A stretch of DNA of 24,469 bases from an uncultured Aquimonas sp. (GCF_937888285.1 NZ_CALART010000014.1:1-24469), one strand, 5' to 3'; counted from the first letter of the stretch, positions 8,857 to 16,746 are shown. The notes: generated from the sequence alone by a model not told the origin. A program made the numbers and translations.

Positions 8857-10518
8857 TCAGCGCGGCCCGGCGCGCTCCGCCTGCGCACGCAGCGCCGGAT
8901 GCGCCTGCAGCAGCAGGTGGAAAATCACGTTCTGCTCCAGCACCCCGCGCACGGTTTCCGCGCCCGGGCCGAGTGCATAAACGCCGACATCCTCGCCGCC
9001 GTGGGTCTCGCTCTTCAGCGCCCACAGGCTGGGCTGCAGGAAGTCTGGATGGGTGGTGTCGACGTTCTCAAGATCCGCTCGCACATCGCCCGCTTCGAAG
9101 CGGTTGGGCTCGTGCGGATGACGCTTGACCCCGGCCGGCTGCAGATCGCTTTCGCCCGCATAGCCGGGGCCGTTGATGTAGCCGAGCGTGGTGAACACCC
9201 GCCCGGTCAGGTCGCGCTTCAGCGCGACATCGCCGGTGCCGGTGCGATCGCTGACCTTGCCCAGAATCGGATTGCCGCGGTGGCTGTAGCCGGAGAAGCT
9301 CAGCACGTGGCTGTGGTCGGCGGTGACGAGGATCAGGGTGTCGTCGACCGAGGTCGCCGCTTGCGCCGCCGCCACGGCCTCGGACAGGGCGATGGTGTCG
9401 GTCAGCGCGCGATAGGCGTTGCCGGCATGGTGGGCGTGATCGATGCGCCCCCCCTCGACGACCAGCAGGAAGCCCGCCTCGCTGCGCCGCAGGCGGGTAA
9501 TGGCCGCTGACACCATCTCGGCAAGGCTGGGCTCGCCAGCGGGATCGCCGACGCGATCGTGTTCGTACTGCATGTGGCCGGGCTGGAACAGGGCGAACAC
9601 CCGGTCGACGGCGGCAAAGTCGATCGCATCGAAGCCGGCGCGATTCCACGCGTAGACGCCCTCGGGATGGCGCGCGCCCCACTCCGCAATCAGATCGCGG
9701 CCGTCCTCTCGCAGGCCGTGCAGCTCGGGGAACTCCGGGTCCGCCTGGGCGGTGCCCATGAACATCTGCCGGCCGCCGCCCATCACCACCTCGATGCCGT
9801 CGCCGTGATCGAACTCGACCAGCTGGCGCGCGATATCGGGACAGGCGGCCCGGTCGGCCACCGGCACCAGCGCATCAGCCTCCCAGTCGCGGTGAGGGCT
9901 GTGCGCAAAGGTCGCCGCCGGCGTGGCGTGGGTGATGCGGGTGGTGGTGACCACCCCGGTCGCCAGCCCCGCGGCTTCCGCAAGCTGCAGCAGGCTGGGC
10001 AAGGCGGCGCCCTGCGCCGAGGCGCAGTCGCCATAGCGCGCAGTGCCATCCAGCCCGATCACGCCAGCGCGGGTTTTGACGCCGCTCATCATCGCGCTCA
10101 TGGTGCCGGCCGAGTCCGGCGTCTGCAGGTCGGTGTTGTACGTCTTGCTGTAGCCGGTGTGCGGAAAGCTCTCGAAGCTCAGCAGAGTTTCCTCGCCGCT
10201 CCGGCCACGCTGCTGCCCTTCCAGGATGCGTGCGGCGGCGACCGTGGTCGGCCCCATGCCGTCGCCGACGAACAGGATCAGATTGCGCGCGCCGGCCCGG
10301 CCCGCACCGCGCTCAACGGCTGCATGGGCGCCGGCCTTGAACCAGGCGCGCGGCGATTCGTCGTGCGCTTGCGCGCGCAGTACGGGCTCCGGCGCGGACA
10401 GCGCGGGCGGTGTCGGCAGCTGCGCGCAGCCCCCCAGGGAAACCGCAAGCGCGATGAGGGCGAGGCCGGCAGGTCCGGTCGAAGCGGGCATCGACCCGGT
10501 GGGCGGTGAGCGGAACAT
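8857..10518 (-). CDS. alkaline phosphatase, lipoprotein
   Basis: This 553-residue enzyme of the PhoA-type alkaline phosphatase family hydrolyses phosphate monoesters outside the cytoplasm. It begins with a lipoprotein signal ending in the lipobox LGGC (C31), so it is probably membrane-anchored. Active-site landmarks in order are LFVGDGMG (metal-binding D86), TPDSAGTMSAM (nucleophile S136), THATPAA (H197), VEGGRIDHAHH (E355, D360, H364), VTADHSH (D401, H402) and ETHGGEDV (H506). All metal and catalytic positions expected for the family are present. The start at 10518 is chosen because the resulting MFRS N-terminus gives a positively charged n-region; an ATG at 10491 is possible. The frame stays open for another 150 codons upstream but is not protein-like. 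It stands alone on the minus strand, divergent from the acidic-repeat gene. No Pho box was recognised. Confidence 0.93.
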   Translation of the reverse strand: MFRSPPTGSMPASTGPAGLALIALAVSLGGCAQLPTPPALSAPEPVLRAQAHDESPRAWFKAGAHAAVERGAGRAGARNLILFVGDGMGPTTVAAARILEGQQRGRSGEETLLSFESFPHTGYSKTYNTDLQTPDSAGTMSAMMSGVKTRAGVIGLDGTARYGDCASAQGAALPSLLQLAEAAGLATGVVTTTRITHATPAATFAHSPHRDWEADALVPVADRAACPDIARQLVEFDHGDGIEVVMGGGRQMFMGTAQADPEFPELHGLREDGRDLIAEWGARHPEGVYAWNRAGFDAIDFAAVDRVFALFQPGHMQYEHDRVGDPAGEPSLAEMVSAAITRLRRSEAGFLLVVEGGRIDHAHHAGNAYRALTDTIALSEAVAAAQAATSVDDTLILVTADHSHVLSFSGYSHRGNPILGKVSDRTGTGDVALKRDLTGRVFTTLGYINGPGYAGESDLQPAGVKRHPHEPNRFEAGDVRADLENVDTTHPDFLQPSLWALKSETHGGEDVGVYALGPGAETVRGVLEQNVIFHLLLQAHPALRAQAERAGPR

Positions 10519-10674
10519 GCGGGAGATCCAGACAGGACGGTCAGCCGCGGAGTCTAGCGTCCATCGCGCAGCGCTCGGCCTTGAGCGCCACCGCAGATGT
10601 CGTGAGGAGCCACACAGGCGGCGCGGAAAAGCGTGAAAATCGGCCAATGTCGCCGAGCGTGCGGCCAAATGTTC

Positions 10675-10694
10675 CCGAATGGTCCCAAATTCGG
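10675..10694. promoter_or_regulatory. inverted repeat in divergent intergenic region
   Basis: CCGAAT and ATTCGG form a 6-bp inverted repeat with an 8-base spacer in the 244-bp region between the phosphatase and the acidic-repeat gene. It overlaps two adjacent 10-mers, GTTCCCGAAT and GGTCCCAAAT, alike at eight... positions differ only at bases 2 and 7. It could be a regulator site for either gene, but no -35/-10 pair is clear. Confidence 0.3.
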
Positions 10695-10762
10695 ATCGAC
10701 AAACCGCCAACAAGCGCGCAAGTCTGGGCACCCCATCCGCCGCACAGCCCACGAGGTGTCCC

Positions 10763-11425
10763 ATGCGCGTCTTCGTCATCAGCCTGATCACTGCCGGCAG
10801 CTTCATGATGCTCTCCGCCGACACCCGCGGCATTGATTTGCCCTCCGCCGAGTGGTGCAGCGCGGGCACCCTGGTGCCGGTGGCCGAGTTCCATCTGTTG
10901 CCCGCAGCCTTCCAGGGCCTGCGCCCGGACAGCAAGCCGGCCAGCGAGCGCGATGGCCTGGATTTCAAGATGGTCGGCCAGTTCGACGACGACTATCCGA
11001 CCGACCCGCGCGACGAGGAAGAGGAAATCGAAGGCCGCATCCCGACGCTGCTGCCGCAGGGCACGCAAATGAAAATGGTCGGCCAATTCGACGACGACTA
11101 CCCCACCGATCCGAGGGAAGAAGAAGAAGAGGAGGTGGGAGAGAACGGCCGCTCCAGCCTGCCCGCCGGCGCCGTGCTGAAGATGGTCGGCCAGTTCGAT
11201 GACGACTACCCCACCGACCCGCGCGAAGAAGAGGAAGAAGAGATCCGCACGGCCAATGCGGTGGCCAGCCTGCACTGCTCGCAGTTCAGCCTCGCCGCCT
11301 CGGGCAAGGGCGACGCTGGCCAGGTGATCGCGGTGGCCGAGTGGCCGCAGGCGCTGATCGCCGCCGACAGCGGCCGCTACAGCCTGTCGCAGGGCGTGGC
11401 GGGGGTCTGCCTGCGCTGCGAATGA
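10763..11425 (+). CDS. exported protein with three acidic repeats, function unknown
   Basis: I do not recognise this 220-residue protein. It starts with a short signal-peptide-like segment (MRVFVISLITAGSFMMLSA). The centre has three copies of KMVGQFDDDYPTDPR followed by a run of four to six acidic residues, at residues 69-89, 104-124 and 140-160, spaced 35 and 36 residues apart. The linkers are also alike (GR, then LPxG just before the next K-M). The ends carry four cysteines (C32, C172, C216, C219), which could form disulfides after export. The start is ATG 10763 with GAGGTG upstream. The repeats are conserved in protein but differ at synonymous sites, so selection acts on the peptide. Possible roles include binding cations such as calcium or iron, or being a multi-core modified-peptide precursor; neither is established. 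It stands alone, divergent from the phosphatase. Confidence 0.72.
   Translation: MRVFVISLITAGSFMMLSADTRGIDLPSAEWCSAGTLVPVAEFHLLPAAFQGLRPDSKPASERDGLDFKMVGQFDDDYPTDPRDEEEEIEGRIPTLLPQGTQMKMVGQFDDDYPTDPREEEEEEVGENGRSSLPAGAVLKMVGQFDDDYPTDPREEEEEEIRTANAVASLHCSQFSLAASGKGDAGQVIAVAEWPQALIAADSGRYSLSQGVAGVCLRCE
10967..11242 (+). repeat. triple in-frame repeat encoding acidic motif
   Basis: Three units at 10967-11029, 11072-11134 and 11180-11242 encode the same 15-residue core KMVGQFDDDYPTDPR plus an acidic tail. Unit 1 and unit 2 differ at six codons across the core (Lys, Gln, Tyr, Pro, Asp, Arg), all silent; unit 1 and unit 3 differ at three, all silent. The unit period is 105-108 bp. Confidence 0.9.
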
Positions 11426-11938
11426 GGAGCGCGCCGCGCGACGACACCAACACGAAGCTCTGCGCGTGCGAGCCCGGCCCTGCCGGGCTCGCTGCGTTGC
11501 GGGAGATCACCTCCGCAAGGTCGCTGAGACAGGCTTGCAGATCAGGAAGGGGCCGACGACGGGTGGCCCGGCCGATGCGCAGGCCCACACGACCTGCCGC
11601 TGCAGGCGACTGGTCGAGGCGGTGCGGCGGACCGCGCCCGCCAAGCGCCTGCGGCTGTGGAGTAGGCGCGAAGTTGGCATCCGCCGGCAGCACGGCCGAT
11701 TCGCGGCCCACGGGCGCGACGAGTCCGGACTGAGTGCATGCGGGAACCGTCCGCCGCCAAGGGCACCTCTGGACGCCATTGGCGGCACTGCGCTACGCGA
11801 ACTCTGCAATCACTGGCTCGCCAAACTCCCTTGAGTTCAAGTGCCGCGCCTTTCCGGGAACGCCCAGAGCCGCCCCTGCGACAACGTCAGGGTTCGCACA
11901 GGCTCTGGGCTCGACAGCGAGGCCACGACCGCGCGCCC
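11426..11938. other. 513-bp gene-free stretch
   Basis: No convincing gene is seen. Open frames here lack ribosome sites and protein-like composition. It holds hairpins at 11468-11492 and 11497-11518 and a nested stem structure at 11862-11910 (outer 10-bp GCCCAGAGCC/GGCTCTGGGC, inner CCCTG/CAGGG). The last lies 29 nt past the stop of the minus-strand TPR-PAS gene and may help end its transcript. Confidence 0.6.
11468..11492 (+). terminator. hairpin after acidic-repeat gene, possible terminator
   Basis: GCGAGCCCGGC, loop CCT, GCCGGGCTCGC form a perfect 11-bp stem 43 nt after the acidic-repeat gene stop. There is no T-tract, so rho-independent termination is uncertain. Confidence 0.45.
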
Positions 11939-14143
11939 TCAGGGGCGCTTGCGCGTTGCCCCCAGCACAGCCTCGATCAGCACCTCCATCTGCTGGCGCT
12001 GATCTGCTGTGAGCTCCAGCTCCGCCAGCACGAAGTAAGCGGTACGCAGCACCTCGCGCCAGCGCGGCTTCTCGGGCAGCGTGTCGAGGCTGAGGTAACG
12101 ATCCATGGCGCGCACGCGCAGTCGGCCCTCGTCGATCGTGATGCGCCAGACCCCACTGCGCTCGGCCAGATCGATCCGCGTCTTGCGGGTCAGGCGCTCC
12201 CACAGATCCAGACTCAGCTGCATCAGGGAGACCAGCAGACCGCGGAAGCGCTGCTGCGGATCCAGTGCCTCCGGCAGCGGCGCCGCAACCGGCAGGTCTT
12301 CCGCGTAGGCGACGGCCGCGGGCGGGGCCTCGGCTGCGCTGGCGGGCACTGGCCGCGGCTGCAGCACCAGCACGCCAAGCTCTTCCTCCAGCGCCAGTCG
12401 CTGCAGGCTGAAGCCGAGCCCTGCCAGGCTGCCCGCCGCCTCGCCGTCGATCGGCAGTTCGACCTGTTCGTCGTCGGCCAGTGAGGCCTGCTCCACCTGC
12501 GCCTGCAGGATCGCCGCAGCCTCCTCGCCGATGATGCTGGCCAACCCTGCGCCGCGCAGGGCTTCGGCGCTGACACCCAGGAGTTCGGCCGCGGCACGGG
12601 TGACCGCGCGGATCTGTCCACCGGCGTCAAAGACCAGGGCCGGGCTGCGCTCCCGGTCCAGCAGCCACTCCAGCGAGCGCAAATCGGCGCGCAGCGCATC
12701 GGCCGCACGCCGCGCTTCGGCGATGCGCCGCTCCAGCTGCTGGCGCTCCTCGCGAGCCTGCAGACGCTGCAGATACAGCCTGCGCTGGAAAAACAGCACC
12801 AGACCGGCCACCACCAGCAGGGCGCCGGCGCCCAGCACCAGGGTCTGGGCGCGACGGCGCGCGATCTCGGAGGTCTGCAGCGCGTTGGCGCGCTGCAGTC
12901 GATCACGCTCGGCTTCAGCCAGAGTCAGATCGAGCCGCACGCGCAGCGCGTCGAGGCGTTGGCTGTGTCGGGCCTGGTCGAGCTGACGCTGAACCTGGAG
13001 GTGCTGCCGAAGGTGTTGGAGGGCGTCTGCAGGGCGCCCGAGCCGCTCGGCGAGATCGGCGAGCAGCTGATGCGCCTGCGGCGCCAGTGCCGGCTCGATG
13101 TCGGCATCCTGGGCCAGTACGCGCTCCAGCTCGGCATAGGCGCGCTGCAGGGTCGCTGGGGTGTCGGCGAGCCGCGCCTCGATGACCTCGGCCGCCAGCA
13201 GTTCACCGCGACCGAGCTGGGCCGCTGCCTCGCGCGCGCGCGCCAGCCACAGCGGCGCCTGCTGCGGGGCGTGCTCGGCCTCGATGCGCGCGCGCCGCAG
13301 CGCCAGCCGCATGCGTTCCCGCGAGGCATTGGAACTCTCGTACAGCGACCAAGCCTCGTCGAGGCTGGCGCGGGCCACTTCGAGATCACCGCTGGCAGCT
13401 TCCAGCAGGGCCAGCTCCTCCAGCGCCCCGCCGATCAGCAGCTGCGATCCACTTGCCCGATGCAGGGCCAGTGCGCGCTCGAGCATGTCGATCGCGCGCC
13501 TGGAATCCCCCAGCTCGGCATACAGGCCGCCGATGTTCGCGAGGGTGCTGGCGATGTCGCGGTCGCCGCGCTCCTGCTTGGCCGCGAGGCTGGCCTGCAG
13601 GTGACCCAGTGCGGCGCTGTAGTCGCCCATCTGCCAGTAGGCCACGCCGACGTCGTTCTCGCTGATTGCGATCGCGCCGGTATCGCGCACCGAACGCGCG
13701 ATCGCCAGCGCCTCGAGGAAGCGACCCAGTGCGGCGGCGGGTGCGCCCTGCGCATAGGCCAGCTGACCGCGCCGACGGGCGATCCGGTGCGAAGCGAGCG
13801 GATCCTCGACCTGACCCAGCATCAGCGAGGCGCGATCGAGCGCAGCCTCGGCGCGCTCGACCTCGCCGCCCTGGAGGCCGAGCTGGGCGACGTGCATCAG
13901 GGCTTCGAACGCAGCGTCGTACGCGCCCTGGTCGCGCAGGCGATCCGCTGCGGAATCGCAAACCGCAAGCGCATCCCGCGGGCGCTCCTGGCGCAGCTCG
14001 CGGCACTGTTCCAGCACGGGGTCCGCTGGCGCAGCCGCCGGCTGCGCCGCGACCGGCGCGCAGGCTGCGATCGCACAGAGCAGATGGATTGCGGCGGCCC
14101 AGCCCACACGGAGCCGCACCTCGCCAGGAACCGCTGAGCGCAC
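11939..14143 (-). CDS. TPR-transmembrane-PAS signalling protein, unassigned C-terminus
   Basis: This 734-residue protein has a signal peptide (about residues 10-33), then a periplasmic array of TPR-like helical repeats to about residue 390. The clearest are ENDVGVAYWQMGDYSAALGH (about 162-181) and LANIGGLYAELGDSRRAIDM (201-220). A helix LVLGAGALLVVAGLVLFF (about 435-452) crosses the membrane. A coiled coil (455-495) and a PAS-like domain (about 488-595, with PALVFDAGGQIRAVTRAAAELLG) follow. The last 110 residues contain WRITIDEGRLRVRAMDRYLSLDTLP and PRWREVLRTAYFVLAEL, a domain I cannot assign; it is not a histidine kinase, GGDEF or EAL domain. The architecture suggests sensing outside and output inside. 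The GTG start at 14143 is supported by GGAGG at 14151-14155. It is divergent from the GNAT gene with 111 nt between. Confidence 0.82.
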   Translation of the reverse strand: MRSAVPGEVRLRVGWAAAIHLLCAIAACAPVAAQPAAAPADPVLEQCRELRQERPRDALAVCDSAADRLRDQGAYDAAFEALMHVAQLGLQGGEVERAEAALDRASLMLGQVEDPLASHRIARRRGQLAYAQGAPAAALGRFLEALAIARSVRDTGAIAISENDVGVAYWQMGDYSAALGHLQASLAAKQERGDRDIASTLANIGGLYAELGDSRRAIDMLERALALHRASGSQLLIGGALEELALLEAASGDLEVARASLDEAWSLYESSNASRERMRLALRRARIEAEHAPQQAPLWLARAREAAAQLGRGELLAAEVIEARLADTPATLQRAYAELERVLAQDADIEPALAPQAHQLLADLAERLGRPADALQHLRQHLQVQRQLDQARHSQRLDALRVRLDLTLAEAERDRLQRANALQTSEIARRRAQTLVLGAGALLVVAGLVLFFQRRLYLQRLQAREERQQLERRIAEARRAADALRADLRSLEWLLDRERSPALVFDAGGQIRAVTRAAAELLGVSAEALRGAGLASIIGEEAAAILQAQVEQASLADDEQVELPIDGEAAGSLAGLGFSLQRLALEEELGVLVLQPRPVPASAAEAPPAAVAYAEDLPVAAPLPEALDPQQRFRGLLVSLMQLSLDLWERLTRKTRIDLAERSGVWRITIDEGRLRVRAMDRYLSLDTLPEKPRWREVLRTAYFVLAELELTADQRQQMEVLIEAVLGATRKRP

Positions 14144-14150
14144 TACGCTT

Positions 14151-14155
14151 CCTCC
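14151..14155 (-). promoter_or_regulatory. strong ribosome-binding site fixing a GTG start
   Basis: On the minus strand GGAGG lies seven bases before GTG at 14143. It is one of the best ribosome sites in the window and decides the start of the TPR-PAS gene. Confidence 0.75.
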
Positions 14156-14254
14156 CCGTACCGTTCCATCGGACGCGGAACTTTCTCACATCGGCCCGTC
14201 CGCAGGCTGCCGTCAATCGTGAGCAAGCTTCACAACGCGAACTGAGCAAGGACC

Positions 14255-14788
14255 ATGCCTGAGCTGATGACACCCCGACTGCGATTGCGCCCGCCGGAAG
14301 CCTCGGACTTCGACGCCTGGGCCGCCCTGATGGCGGATCCGGAGTCCGCCCGCTACATCGGTGGCGTACAGCCTCGCGCTGCCGCCTGGCGCGGCTTCCT
14401 GTGCATGGTGGGCGCCTGGAAGATCCAGGGCTTCGGCATGTTCTCGGTGATCGAACGCCGCACCGGGCAGTGGCTCGGGCGCATCGGCCCCTGGCAGCCT
14501 GAAGGCTGGCCGGGCACCGAAGTCGGCTGGGGCCTGCTCACCGAGCATCAGGGCCGGGGCTATGCGCGGGAGGCGGCCTTGGCCTGCATCGACTGGGCCT
14601 TCGACACGCTGGGCTGGCATGAGGTCATCCACTGCATCGACCCCGCCAACCTTCCCTCGCAGCGTCTTGCGGAGCGCCTTGGCGCGTGCAACAGCGGTGC
14701 GGGGCGCCTGCCGCCCCCGTTCGAGGACGCACCGATCGAGATCTGGCGGCAGACGCGCGCGCAATGGCGGGCGCGGCCGCGGGATTGA
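14255..14788 (+). CDS. GNAT-family N-acetyltransferase (RimJ/RimL type)
   Basis: This 177-residue protein transfers an acetyl group from acetyl-CoA to an amine. It begins with TPRLRLRPPEASDFDAWAALM, typical of the RimJ/RimL/SpeG-like branch. The acetyl-CoA loop is LTEHQGRGYAREA (95-107), carrying the Q/R-x-x-G-x-A motif, and VIHCIDPANLPSQRLAERLG (124-143) forms the conserved end with N132 and a C-terminal helix. The substrate (ribosomal protein N-terminus, small amine or antibiotic) is not evident. ATG 14255 has AAGGA four bases before it; an ATG at 14267 would begin just before TPRL and is possible. It is first in a plus-strand set, 73 nt before the quinone reductase gene. Confidence 0.88.
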   Translation: MPELMTPRLRLRPPEASDFDAWAALMADPESARYIGGVQPRAAAWRGFLCMVGAWKIQGFGMFSVIERRTGQWLGRIGPWQPEGWPGTEVGWGLLTEHQGRGYAREAALACIDWAFDTLGWHEVIHCIDPANLPSQRLAERLGACNSGAGRLPPPFEDAPIEIWRQTRAQWRARPRD

Positions 14789-14861
14789 CGCCGCTCAAGG
14801 CCGCCGTCGCACGCGAGGCTCAGGCTGCGCTCTCGACTTCATCGCCGCGGGGAGTTCCGTC

Positions 14862-15449
14862 ATGCGCACACGCATCCTTGTCCTGCAGGGCCATCCCGAC
14901 CCCGCGCCCGAGCGCTTCGGCCGCGCGCTGAGTGAGGCCTACGCCGAAGCCGCAGAGGCCGCTGGGCACGAAGTCCGACGCTTCGATCTCGGCGCGGTGG
15001 AGGTGCCGCTGCTGCGCCGCTCCAGCGACTGGGAACAGGACGAAGTGACGTCCGCGCTGAAGCCACTGCAGACCGACCTGCTGTGGTGCCAGCACCTGCT
15101 GTTCTGCTATCCGATGTGGCTGGGCGACCTGCCCGCGCACACCAAGGCCGCGCTGGAGCAGGTGCTGCGCCCCGGCCTCACCGCGCCGGGCGGCGACCGC
15201 GGCCCGCTGCAGGCCAAGCCGCTGCAGGGCCGCAGCGCGCATGTGGTGGTGACCATGGGCATGCCCGGCTTCGTCTACCGCTGGTTCTACCGCGCCCACA
15301 GCCTGAAGAGCCTGGAGCGCAACGTGCTGCGTTTCGTGGGCTTCGGGCCGGTGCGCCACAGCCTGATCGGCCTGGTCGCCCAGCCCTCGCCGAAACTGCA
15401 CGCGCGCTGGATCGAGCGCATGCGCCGCGCCGGCGCCGCCGCACGCTGA
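14862..15449 (+). CDS. flavodoxin-fold NAD(P)H:quinone oxidoreductase family protein
   Basis: This 195-residue protein belongs to the flavodoxin-like (Flavodoxin_2) group, whose members use FMN or FAD to reduce quinones by two electrons. The first strand and phosphate loop are RILVLQGHPDP (4-14). The conserved YPMWLGDLPAHTKAALEQVL (83-102) matches the family YPxWW-x-x-P-A-x-LK pattern, with L replacing the second W. VVVTMGMPGF (128-137) lies in the flavin-binding region. The length fits this family. The start at ATG 14862 is supported by GGGGAG at 14849-14854. It lies between the GNAT gene and the NDUFA9-like gene on the same strand. Substrate and cofactor are inferred from the family. Confidence 0.85.
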   Translation: MRTRILVLQGHPDPAPERFGRALSEAYAEAAEAAGHEVRRFDLGAVEVPLLRRSSDWEQDEVTSALKPLQTDLLWCQHLLFCYPMWLGDLPAHTKAALEQVLRPGLTAPGGDRGPLQAKPLQGRSAHVVVTMGMPGFVYRWFYRAHSLKSLERNVLRFVGFGPVRHSLIGLVAQPSPKLHARWIERMRRAGAAAR

Positions 15450-15574
15450 GCCGCCGCGCGGACGGGGTCACGCTTTGCGCCGGTATTGCGGTGCTGGTTC
15501 GCCCCTTCCTGGCGCACTTGCTACGCTTCGCGTCCTCGCGTGCGCCCGAGCGCGCGCAAACTCTGGAAACACCC

Positions 15575-16513
15575 ATGAAAATCGTTGTTCTTGGCGGCAC
15601 CGGCTTTGTCGGCAGCCACCTCATCGCCCGTCTTTCGGCCCTTGGCCACGACATCGACGTGCTCAGCCGCAACCCGGCGGCCAAGCCCGCCCTGGGCGTG
15701 CTGCCGCGGGTGCGCCTGCGCGCCGTCGATCCCTATGATGGCAAGGCCCTGGCCGAAGCCCTGCGCGGCGCCGATGCGGTGATCAACCTGGTCGGCATCC
15801 TCAACGAGGCGGGCTTTGGCGGCAGCGGCTTCCGCCGGGCCCACGTGGTGCTGACGCAGACCGTGATCGAAGCCTGCAAGGCCGCCGGCGTGCGCCGCCT
15901 GCTGCAGATGAGCGCGCTCAACGCCGGCCGCGGCGAGAGCCACTACCTCAAGACCCGCGGCGAAGCCGAAGCCGCGGTCAAGGCCTCGGGCCTCGACTGG
16001 ACGATCTACCAGCCCTCGGTGATCTTCGGCCCTGGCGACGGCCTGTTCAGCCGCTTCAAGTTCCTGCTGTCATTTTCGCCGGTGCTGCCGCTGGCGCGTG
16101 CAGGCGCCAAGTTCGCGCCGGTCTATGTCGGCGACGTCGTGGCGGCCATGGTCAAGACCCTCGACGACACCGCGGCCTACAGCCAGACCTATGAGCTGTA
16201 CGGCCCGGAGACCCTGACCCTCGCCGAGATCGTGCGCTACACCGCCCGCGGCATGCAGCTGAAGCGGCTGGTGATCCCGCTGCCCGACGTGCTCGGCCGC
16301 CTGCAGGCGCTGGCCATGGACTTCGTACCGGGTAAGCCCTTCTCCACCGACAACTTCCTGTCGCTGAAGATCGATTCGGTCGGCGGCATCGACGGCCTGT
16401 ACCGGCTCAAGATCGACAAGACACCGATCGAAGCGGTGATCCCGCAGATCCTGTTTCCGCTGGGCAAGCAGGCGCGGCTGGATCGCTATCGGGGGGCGTC
16501 GGGGAGGCCTTGA
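15575..16513 (+). CDS. NAD(P)-binding SDR protein, complex I NDUFA9-like
   Basis: This 312-residue protein is an atypical extended short-chain dehydrogenase. The Rossmann loop GGTGFVG is at 7-13, and INLVGIL (70-76), SALNA (113-117), YQPSVIFGPGD (145-155) and FAPVYVGDV (180-188) match proteins annotated as complex I NDUFA9-family in bacteria. The usual YxxxK catalytic pair is absent: the corresponding segment reads SHYLKTRGE (122-130), with K two residues after Y. This fits a non-catalytic or altered role, as in NDUFA9. ATG 15575 has GGAAA about 9 bases upstream. It follows the quinone reductase gene by 125 nt; no complex I genes are in the window, so a link to respiratory quinone chemistry is inferred from the neighbour. 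Confidence 0.85.
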   Translation: MKIVVLGGTGFVGSHLIARLSALGHDIDVLSRNPAAKPALGVLPRVRLRAVDPYDGKALAEALRGADAVINLVGILNEAGFGGSGFRRAHVVLTQTVIEACKAAGVRRLLQMSALNAGRGESHYLKTRGEAEAAVKASGLDWTIYQPSVIFGPGDGLFSRFKFLLSFSPVLPLARAGAKFAPVYVGDVVAAMVKTLDDTAAYSQTYELYGPETLTLAEIVRYTARGMQLKRLVIPLPDVLGRLQALAMDFVPGKPFSTDNFLSLKIDSVGGIDGLYRLKIDKTPIEAVIPQILFPLGKQARLDRYRGASGRP

Positions 16514-16718
16514 CGGCCGGGATTGGGGAGCGAAGAGGCGCGCTTGCGGACCATTGGTCCGCGCGCCGATGAGCGCCCGAGCGCTGCGCGCGAGGGCACG
16601 GGATTCGGAATTGGTCCGACGGTCGATACTCGGACGCAAGTGTCGTGTCAGCGAATCAGCCGACCGCCGCCACACACATGTGCGCAGGTTGCGCGGAGGC
16701 TTGAGTCTCGGCGGCTTC

Positions 16719-16746
16719 GAATCCCGAATCCCCACTCCCGAATCCC
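16719..16746. repeat. 7-bp tandem repeat (GAATCCC-type)
   Basis: Four exact 7-base units run in tandem: GAATCCC three times and CACTCCC once (third). It lies between the convergent NDUFA9-like and aminotransferase genes and directly touches the hairpin at 16747-16773. No function is evident. Confidence 0.7.

Noticed and set aside
10519..10968. 150-codon N-terminal extension of the phosphatase frame
   Set aside because: It would place the lipoprotein signal peptide in the interior and overlaps the divergent gene; the composition is not protein-like.
10967..11242. CRISPR array suspected from three spaced repeats
   Set aside because: The repeats are in-frame coding sequence, differ at silent sites and the spacers are conserved linkers; no Cas genes are present.
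11466..11834. 122-codon plus-strand frame in the 513-bp gap
   Set aside because: No ribosome site, Arg-rich composition and it runs through hairpins; not supported as a gene.
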